Below are positions 58,882 to 64,000 of a DNA stretch of 64,000 nt, in pieces. The stretch is from Acidimicrobiales bacterium (GTDB lineage: Bacteria > Actinomycetota > Acidimicrobiia > Acidimicrobiales > MedAcidi-G1), in assembly GCA_029245675.1 (NCBI GenBank), contig JAQWOV010000019.1, forward strand, positions 62,001 through 126,000, written 5' to 3'. The position numbers and the translations under genes are program-made. The notes below the pieces were generated by a model. That model was given only the letters and a program-made list of their open reading frames with translations. It was not told where the DNA came from and searched no databases. Every line of letters begins with the position of its first letter. Position 1 is the stretch's first letter.

Positions 58882-60015
58882 ATGGGTGCACTTGAAGGTA
58901 TTCAAGTTGTTGAATTGGCTGGTATAGGACCCGGCCCTTTTTGCGGAATGATGTTGGCGGATATGGGTGCAGACGTAATTCGTATAGACAGAGCAGCCTC
59001 AGTCAAAGCAGAACAGCCCGATGATCCGCCTCTTTCGGTTATTGACAGAGGAAGACGCAGCATAGGAATCGATTTAAAGTCTCCGGAAGGAGTAGACGTA
59101 GCTTTAAATTTAATACAGAAAGCAGACATGGTTTTTGAAGGATTTCGACCAGGAGTAGCTGAAAGACTAGGAGTAGGACCAGAAGTCTGTTTGGAAAGAA
59201 ATCCATCTTTGGTGTATGGCCGAATGACTGGCTGGGGACAAAGCGGGCCATATGCTCACGCAGCAGGACACGATATTAATTACATCGCTCTAGCTGGAGC
59301 GTTAGCGCATTTCGGAAGATCTGACTCTGGACCCGTTCCTCCACTCAATCTCGTAGGAGATTTTGGCGGGGGAGGAATGTACCTAGCATTCGGAATGGTT
59401 TGTGCCCTACTTAACGCTCGCAATACAGGTAAAGGACAGGTTGTTGATGCAGCGATGGTTGATGGAGTGGCTAGCTTGATGGGATTTATCCACGGAATGA
59501 TGGCAACAGGGTTTCAGGTACCTGAACGCGGAAGCAATCTTCTTGATACCGGTGCGCATTTTTATGACGTTTATGAATGCAGCGATGGAAAATATATCTC
59601 AATTGGGTCAATTGAACCACAGTTCTATAGCGAGTTGATTCAAAAACTTGAATTAGATTCGGAGAAATTTGCTCATCAAATGGATCGAACAAAATGGCCA
59701 GAATTGAAAGATGAGATAGCAAAAGTAGTAAGAGGAAAAAGTCGTGATGAATGGGATGAGATTTTGGCAGGGACCGATGTGTGTTACGCCCCAGTCCTCA
59801 CTGTTGAAGAAGCCACTCAACACCCTCATAACGTTGAGCGGAATACATTTACAGAAGTTGCTGGCCTAACTCAACCGATGCCCGCGCCACGACTCAGCGC
59901 TACGCCTGGAAAAATTCAAAGACCGCCTGCACACCCAGGGCAACATACCGATGAGATACTTGCAGAAGCGGGGATGAATATAGAGTCTCTTCGAACTTCA
60001 GGTGTGGTGGCTTGA
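58882..60015 (+). CDS. CaiB/BaiF-type CoA transferase (alpha-methylacyl-CoA racemase-like)
   Basis: Family III CoA-transferase, 377 residues: LEGIQVVELAGIGPGPFCGMMLADMGADVIRIDR start, VFEGFRPGVAERLGVGPEVCLERNPSLVYGRMTGWGQSGPYAHAAGHDINYIALAGALAHFG and GDFGGGGMYLAFGMVCALL. The Asp/Glu pattern and the GRMTGWGQSGPYAHAAGHDINY stretch are those of alpha-methylacyl-CoA racemase. A racemase or transfer role cannot be told apart here. Strong ribosome binding site AAAAGGAG is 6-7 nt upstream. Confidence 0.88.
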   Translation: MGALEGIQVVELAGIGPGPFCGMMLADMGADVIRIDRAASVKAEQPDDPPLSVIDRGRRSIGIDLKSPEGVDVALNLIQKADMVFEGFRPGVAERLGVGPEVCLERNPSLVYGRMTGWGQSGPYAHAAGHDINYIALAGALAHFGRSDSGPVPPLNLVGDFGGGGMYLAFGMVCALLNARNTGKGQVVDAAMVDGVASLMGFIHGMMATGFQVPERGSNLLDTGAHFYDVYECSDGKYISIGSIEPQFYSELIQKLELDSEKFAHQMDRTKWPELKDEIAKVVRGKSRDEWDEILAGTDVCYAPVLTVEEATQHPHNVERNTFTEVAGLTQPMPAPRLSATPGKIQRPPAHPGQHTDEILAEAGMNIESLRTSGVVA

Positions 60016-60019
60016 CAAC

Positions 60020-60838
60020 ATGGCAACAGTAGTTTTCTTTCACGCCCACCCTGATGACGAAGCCCTTGCTACAGGAGGGACCATGGCTTTGATGGCGGAA
60101 GCGGGCCATAGAGTCATTCTTGTAGTTGCCACTAGAGGAGAAGAGGGAGAACCAGTTGAAGGAGTTTTGGAAACAGGTGAGAAATTGGAAGATCGCCGAT
60201 CTTCAGAAGTAGAAAAATCTGCAGAAATTCTCGGCGCCGCCAGAATTGAATTTCTTGGCTATAGAGACAGCGGCATGGCGGAGTCAGACACCACAAGTCA
60301 TCCGAACTGCTTTTGGCAAGCGACTAAAGAAGAGGCAGTAAGTAGGCTCTCAAACTTACTTAGAAGTGAAGAGGTTGACCTCATTGTTGTCTATGACCCA
60401 AATGGCGGCTACGGACACCCAGATCATATTCAGGTACATCAAGTAGGAACACAATGGGCACAAGAGAATAACGTTCGATTACGTTGGGTCACGCTTAATC
60501 GTGATGCCATCCGGAAAGTGGTTGAGCAAGCGATAAATGAAGCAACAGGGGCGGGTGAGGAACTAGATGAAGATCTCGCAAAAAGAGAAGAGAGATCGTC
60601 AGAAGAATCATTCGGTATGGCAGAGAAAGATATAACTCACGCAATTGATGTGAAAACAGCACTGGTTCGCAAAAGAGCAGCTGTCGCCGTCCACGCCAGC
60701 CAAATTGCTCCGGACTCATTTTTTGTCACCTTGGGAGAAGATCAATACGAGAAAGCTTTTGGAAGAGAATGGTTTGTGGATCCAGATGCACCACGAACAA
60801 CAGAAGAGCCTTTAAGAAGTGATCTTCTGTTGAACTAA
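60020..60838 (+). CDS. PIG-L/LmbE-family deacetylase (MshB-like)
   Basis: Zinc-dependent N-acetylglucosaminyl-type deacetylase, 272 residues. The Zn motif FFHAHPDDEALATGGTMA opens the protein, FLGYRDSGMAES and VVYDPNGGYGHPDHIQVHQVG (third ligand) follow. It resembles MshB and Mca and may act on mycothiol precursors; the Mca-type gene at 39369 is the clearer homologue. ATG 60020 lies 4 nt after the previous stop; a GTG at 60002 is possible. Substrate inferred only. Confidence 0.78.
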   Translation: MATVVFFHAHPDDEALATGGTMALMAEAGHRVILVVATRGEEGEPVEGVLETGEKLEDRRSSEVEKSAEILGAARIEFLGYRDSGMAESDTTSHPNCFWQATKEEAVSRLSNLLRSEEVDLIVVYDPNGGYGHPDHIQVHQVGTQWAQENNVRLRWVTLNRDAIRKVVEQAINEATGAGEELDEDLAKREERSSEESFGMAEKDITHAIDVKTALVRKRAAVAVHASQIAPDSFFVTLGEDQYEKAFGREWFVDPDAPRTTEEPLRSDLLLN

Positions 60839-60889
60839 AGAGATGGTAAAACGAACTGTCATGAAATTTTTATTACTTTTGGAATCGCA

Positions 60890-61258
60890 TTGAATTCAAT
60901 ACGCGGCGTACATGAACTTTTATCTTGGGTCATAATTATCGGTAACGGTGTAGCGGGACTCTGGGCGCTACTTGCGCATCAACTACCAAAAATCAGACAC
61001 CAGTTTCTTTGGTGGATTACAGCAATCGCTCAACTAGCAATCGCTGTTCAAGTATCTATCGGAGTGGGTTTGATGGTAAAAGAAAATATTGATACCCCAC
61101 AATTCCATTTATTTTATGGCTTCGTGGCTTTCATAACAGTTGGAATCGCTTACAGTTATCGCCAGCCCCTGCGTCAGTACCAGTACCTTCTATATGGAGG
61201 TTCAGGACTCTTCCTCATGGGTTTAGGCATCCGAGCGATGTTCCTAGGGGGAGCTTAG
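60890..61258 (+). CDS. Small four-helix membrane protein, unknown function
   Basis: Protein of 122 residues with about four hydrophobic helices ([62 protein letters not shown] and [19 protein letters not shown]). Polar loops carry few charged residues. It resembles uncharacterised actinobacterial membrane proteins but I cannot assign a family. The start is a TTG at 60890, with TTTTGGAA just before; no ATG is close. Its end overlaps the PEPCK gene by 4 bases. Confidence 0.55.
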   Translation: MNSIRGVHELLSWVIIIGNGVAGLWALLAHQLPKIRHQFLWWITAIAQLAIAVQVSIGVGLMVKENIDTPQFHLFYGFVAFITVGIAYSYRQPLRQYQYLLYGGSGLFLMGLGIRAMFLGGA

Positions 61259-63051
61259 TTGTTTAGCCTGGTCTTTAATTCTTCTAGTTCAGCAGTTAAA
61301 GAATCTGGTAGTCGCTCGCCGATAAATGAGAAGTGGTCTTCAATAAGGGGTATTTCTTCAAACCATTCAGAATTATCTACCGAAAGCAATTCATTTAATT
61401 GATCCTCTGAGATATCAATACCCTTTAGGTCCAGTCCATGAATGCTAGGGACATTCCCTATAGCGGTTTCTGTGATTTCACCTTGTCCGGCTACACGCTC
61501 GAGAACCCATTTGAGGACTCTGCAGTTTTCTCCAAACCCAGGCCAAAGAAATTTTCCGTCTTCATCTTTTCTGAACCAATTGACCCAGAACATGCGAGGT
61601 AATTTGTCTGGATCAGCATTAGCTCCAATTTCTAGCCAATGATTGATGTAGTCGCCAACGTTGTATCCCATAAATGGAAGCATGGCAAAGGGGTCAAATC
61701 GTACCTGCCCAATTTTCCCTGCGGCGGCGGCAGTCTTTTCGGAACTCATAATAGATCCAAGGAAAACTCCATGATCCCAGTCTCTTGCTTCAGTTATGAG
61801 GGGAACGTTAGAAGCCCGACGTCCTCCAAATAGAATTGCGGAGATAGGAACTCCTTCAGGATCCTCCCATTCAGGAGCAATAGATGGGCATTGAGCCGCT
61901 GGGGCTGTAAATCTTGCATTTGGATGGGCCGCATGGGTAGCAGATTCAGGCGTCCAAGGCTGTCCTTGCCAATCGGTTAGATTTTGAGGAGGCTCTTCTG
62001 TCATGTCCTTCCACCACACATCCCCATCAGGAGTGAGAGCTACGTTCGTGAAGATGGAGTTACTGCTGACTGAAGCCATAGCGTTGGCATTTGTTTTTTC
62101 TGATGTGCCGGGAGCTACACCAAAAAATCCGGCTTCTGGATTAATGGCATAGAGGCGTCCATCTTCTCCAAATTTCATCCAAGCTATGTCATCTCCAATA
62201 GTCTCTACTTTCCACCCGGGCAAAGTTGGGACAAGCATTGCCATATTGGTTTTGCCACAAGCAGAAGGAAATGCAGCAGCAACGTACTTTTTCTCACCTT
62301 CCGGCGAAGTGATAGAAAGAATAAGCATATGCTCGGCGAGCCAACCATTATCGCGAGCCATAGTTGAAGCTATACGTAGAGCAAAACATTTCTTACCAAG
62401 CAGAGCGTTTCCTCCGTAACCCGAACCATAAGACCAGATTTCCCTAGTTTCTGGAAAATGAGAAATATATTTATTATCTGCATCACAAGGCCAAGGAACG
62501 TCTATTTCTCCATCTTCCAAAGGGGCTCCGACTGAGTGCACACAGGGAACAAAATCACCTTCACCTAATACGTCAAGCACACTCTGACCCATCCGAGTCA
62601 TGATTCGCATGCTTACAGCGACATAAGGGGAATCAGTGAGCTGCACACCAATATGCGCAATAGGAGACCCAAGAGGGCCCATAGAGAAAGGAACCACATA
62701 CAGAGTCCGTCCAGTCATCGAGCCCTTATAAAGAGCAAGCATCTCTTCTTTTAATTCAGAAGGTTCACGCCAATTATTTGTAGGACCAGCATCTATTTCG
62801 TTTAATGAAGCGATATAGGTTCGATCTTCAACACGCGCCACATCTTCGGGATCAGATAAAGCTAAGTAACTATTCGGCCTTAAAGACTCGTTTAATTTTT
62901 GAAAAGTTCCAGTTTGTTGGAGAAGCCATGAAAGGGTTTCAACTTCTTCTTCGGACCCGTCGCACCAGTAAATTTCTTTCGGGTTTAAGATTTCCGCCCA
63001 ACTATTAACCCATTCAATGAGATTTTTATTTTTGGTGGGAGAAGCCATCAT
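61255..63051 (-). CDS. pckG: Phosphoenolpyruvate carboxykinase (GTP)
   Basis: Converts oxaloacetate and GTP to PEP, CO2 and GDP: the first gluconeogenic step. Protein of 598 residues; kinase-1a loop [19 protein letters not shown], kinase-2 GDDIAWMKF, the Mn/PEP-site [40 protein letters not shown] and FPSACGKTN all match the GTP-type class. Start is ATG 63051 or 63048. The family is typical of Actinobacteria. Confidence 0.96.
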   Translation of the reverse strand: MMASPTKNKNLIEWVNSWAEILNPKEIYWCDGSEEEVETLSWLLQQTGTFQKLNESLRPNSYLALSDPEDVARVEDRTYIASLNEIDAGPTNNWREPSELKEEMLALYKGSMTGRTLYVVPFSMGPLGSPIAHIGVQLTDSPYVAVSMRIMTRMGQSVLDVLGEGDFVPCVHSVGAPLEDGEIDVPWPCDADNKYISHFPETREIWSYGSGYGGNALLGKKCFALRIASTMARDNGWLAEHMLILSITSPEGEKKYVAAAFPSACGKTNMAMLVPTLPGWKVETIGDDIAWMKFGEDGRLYAINPEAGFFGVAPGTSEKTNANAMASVSSNSIFTNVALTPDGDVWWKDMTEEPPQNLTDWQGQPWTPESATHAAHPNARFTAPAAQCPSIAPEWEDPEGVPISAILFGGRRASNVPLITEARDWDHGVFLGSIMSSEKTAAAAGKIGQVRFDPFAMLPFMGYNVGDYINHWLEIGANADPDKLPRMFWVNWFRKDEDGKFLWPGFGENCRVLKWVLERVAGQGEITETAIGNVPSIHGLDLKGIDISEDQLNELLSVDNSEWFEEIPLIEDHFSFIGERLPDSLTAELEELKTRLNN

Positions 63052-63118
63052 TAATTCTTAGCCGCATTATGCGCGGAATGCATAAATCTATGGTGTGGCG
63101 TATGTCTCACGAGTGGAA

Positions 63119-63343
63119 CTACTCAATTCCTGGTGTCCCCATGTCTACTTCTGAACCGAAAGAGAGAGAAGTGGCGCAGTTATTGGCGTCTAATTCAAAA
63201 ATCACACGTTGGCCCGGGCGAAGCATCCGGAGGATAGAACCTTCAAGCGCATTTGGGGCAAGATCGTACTCATGGAACTCGGTTTGCTCTATAACGATTC
63301 CATCACCTGTTCCAGGATCAAAGGACTTTATGACACCTTGCAT
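63119..63343 (-). CDS. Cold-shock-domain-like small protein
   Basis: Protein of 74 residues with an OB-fold order that resembles CspA (QGVIKSFDPGTGDGIVI, YDLAPNALEGSILRMLRPGQRVIFELDANN), although the RNP1 aromatic motif is weak. Actinobacterial genomes carry such divergent cold-shock-like genes with a DMGTP C terminus. It probably binds single-stranded nucleic acid. It is transcribed with rpmB, 6 nt downstream of it. Confidence 0.72.
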   Translation of the reverse strand: MQGVIKSFDPGTGDGIVIEQTEFHEYDLAPNALEGSILRMLRPGQRVIFELDANNCATSLSFGSEVDMGTPGIE

Positions 63344-63349
63344 ATTGGA

Positions 63350-63544
63350 TTACCTCGATGCTTTTTGAACCTTGCCAGCCTTCAAGCAGCCTGTACAAAC
63401 ATTCATACGTTTTGTTGATTTTCCTACAACTGCGCGAACACGTTGAATATTAGGGTTCCACCGTCGGTTAGTACGACGATGAGAGTGACTCACTTGTTTA
63501 CCAAACCAAGGTTTTTTACCACAAATTTCACATACTGATGCCAT
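63350..63544 (-). CDS. rpmB: 50S ribosomal protein L28
   Basis: Ribosomal large-subunit protein of 64 residues: [35 protein letters not shown]. It keeps the paired Cys (C5/C8 region and TGCLK near the C terminus) of the zinc-binding L28 form. GAGGTAAAAAA before the ATG is a good ribosome binding site. The pair of rpmB and a DAK2 gene in divergent order is common in Actinobacteria. Confidence 0.95.
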   Translation of the reverse strand: MASVCEICGKKPWFGKQVSHSHRRTNRRWNPNIQRVRAVVGKSTKRMNVCTGCLKAGKVQKASR

Positions 63545-63689
63545 TTTTTTACCTCAATATCCCCATCCGAATATAGTTAAACACTATAAGGGGAACTCAG
63601 TAAGGCTAGAGGGTTTTAGACCCTTACTCCAACTCTTTCATTACATAGATGGATGGTCAGAGCGAACTGGGTGAGTACGCTAAACATTT
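63545..63689. promoter_or_regulatory. Divergent region between rpmB and the DAK2 gene with hairpin and -10 box
   Basis: The minus-strand rpmB promoter lies near TATATT (about 63570). The plus-strand box TACGCT (63676-63681) is 8 nt before GTG 63690, leaderless-type. Between them AGTAA...GGGT...ACCC...TTACT around 63598-63628 can fold into a bulged hairpin of unknown role. Confidence 0.4.
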
Positions 63690-64000
63690 GTGACTATTAC
63701 TTCTCACCTCGAGGCGAAGGAACTTCGCCATTTCATGAGTCAATTTTTTGCTGCTTTAGTGGCTCACCGCGAGGCGCTGAACATGCTTAACGTTTATCCC
63801 GTTCCTGATGGGGACACGGGTACAAACATGTCGATGACAGCAGAGTCGGTAGTCAACGCTCTGAAAGAAATTCCAGAAGAGGCTGAAATCACAGAAATCA
63901 CCTCTTCAATAGCTCATGGATCGCTAATGGGAGCAAGAGGAAATTCTGGCGTAATACTTTCTCAAGTTCTTCGAGCCTTTTCAGCAGAGGTTGGAAGTTC
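63690..64000 (+). CDS. DAK2/DhaL-domain protein (YloV/FakA-like), 3' truncated by window edge
   Basis: Start of a fatty-acid-kinase/dihydroxyacetone-kinase-like gene. GTG 63690 opens TITSHLEAKELRHFMSQFFAALVAHREALNMLNVYPVPDGDTGTNMSMTAESVVNAL, with the DhaL ATP-site signature NVYPVPDGDTGTNM. GSLMGARGNSGVILSQVLRAF follows. Only the first 103 residues or so lie in the window. YloV-like proteins phosphorylate fatty acids with a lipid-binding partner. It is divergent from rpmB. Confidence 0.85.
   Translation, partial: MTITSHLEAKELRHFMSQFFAALVAHREALNMLNVYPVPDGDTGTNMSMTAESVVNALKEIPEEAEITEITSSIAHGSLMGARGNSGVILSQVLRAFSAEVGS

Overview
The window looks like a chromosomal segment of an uncultured, probably marine actinobacterium, most likely of the class Acidimicrobiia (inference). 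By eye it is of intermediate G+C. Lineage clues are a NucS mismatch endonuclease, a mycothiol conjugate amidase (Mca) with other mycothiol-linked families, a GTP-type PEP carboxykinase, a coenzyme F420 gene (CofC/FbiD) with two F420-type luciferase-like oxidoreductases, a PAC2 protein, and frequent leaderless starts with a TANNNT -10 box 6-8 nt before the start codon. I found no rRNA, tRNA, CRISPR array, insertion sequence or prophage. Genes are tightly packed and no gene-free stretch exceeds about 200 bases.

Layout. 1-13.5 kb: a cut-off malonyl-CoA-synthetase-like gene, DsbA-like and mycothiol-type proteins, MsrA, PAC2, NUDIX, HD-domain protein, CofC, RNase HII, a TrmH-type methyltransferase, a His-rich lipoprotein and a polytopic membrane protein. 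13.5-34 kb: a large catabolic island. A phosphoribosyltransferase and a compact HTH regulator precede a roughly 12-kb co-directional run: three-subunit molybdenum hydroxylase, M20 carbamoyl-amino-acid amidohydrolase, nitrilase-type N-carbamoyl-D-amino-acid hydrolase, a second fused molybdenum hydroxylase, SsnA-like amidohydrolase, F420-type oxidoreductase, 8-oxoguanine-deaminase-like protein and a small thiamine-binding-like protein. A complete BMP-family nucleoside-type ABC importer and two overlapping PLP enzymes on the opposite strand follow. 34-48 kb: membrane, envelope and housekeeping genes (duplicated MgtE-type transporter with a duplicated PhoU-TrkA_C protein, SPFH/NfeD pair, Mca, thioesterases, beta-lactamase-fold protein, PAP2, geranylgeranyl-reductase-like protein, VanW, NucS). 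48-52 kb: sulfate activation, cysQ divergent from cysD-cysN-cysC. 52-64 kb: EttA, ExoIII, a double-HRDC UvrD-like helicase, CoA transferase, LmbE-like deacetylase, PEP carboxykinase, a cold-shock-like protein, L28 and the start of a DAK2/FakA-like gene.

How the island may work (inference): the BMP transporter imports a nucleoside or base; the molybdenum hydroxylases and deaminases oxidise and deaminate the ring; a ring-opening step follows, perhaps by the flavin/F420 enzyme or an enzyme outside the window; the two carbamoyl hydrolases release CO2 and ammonia; and the PLP enzymes process the resulting amino acids. The strongest new signal is an identical 18-bp sequence in the promoter of the XDH run (shared with the divergent regulator) and in the promoter of the distant PLP operon. 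It ties these loci into one probable regulon.
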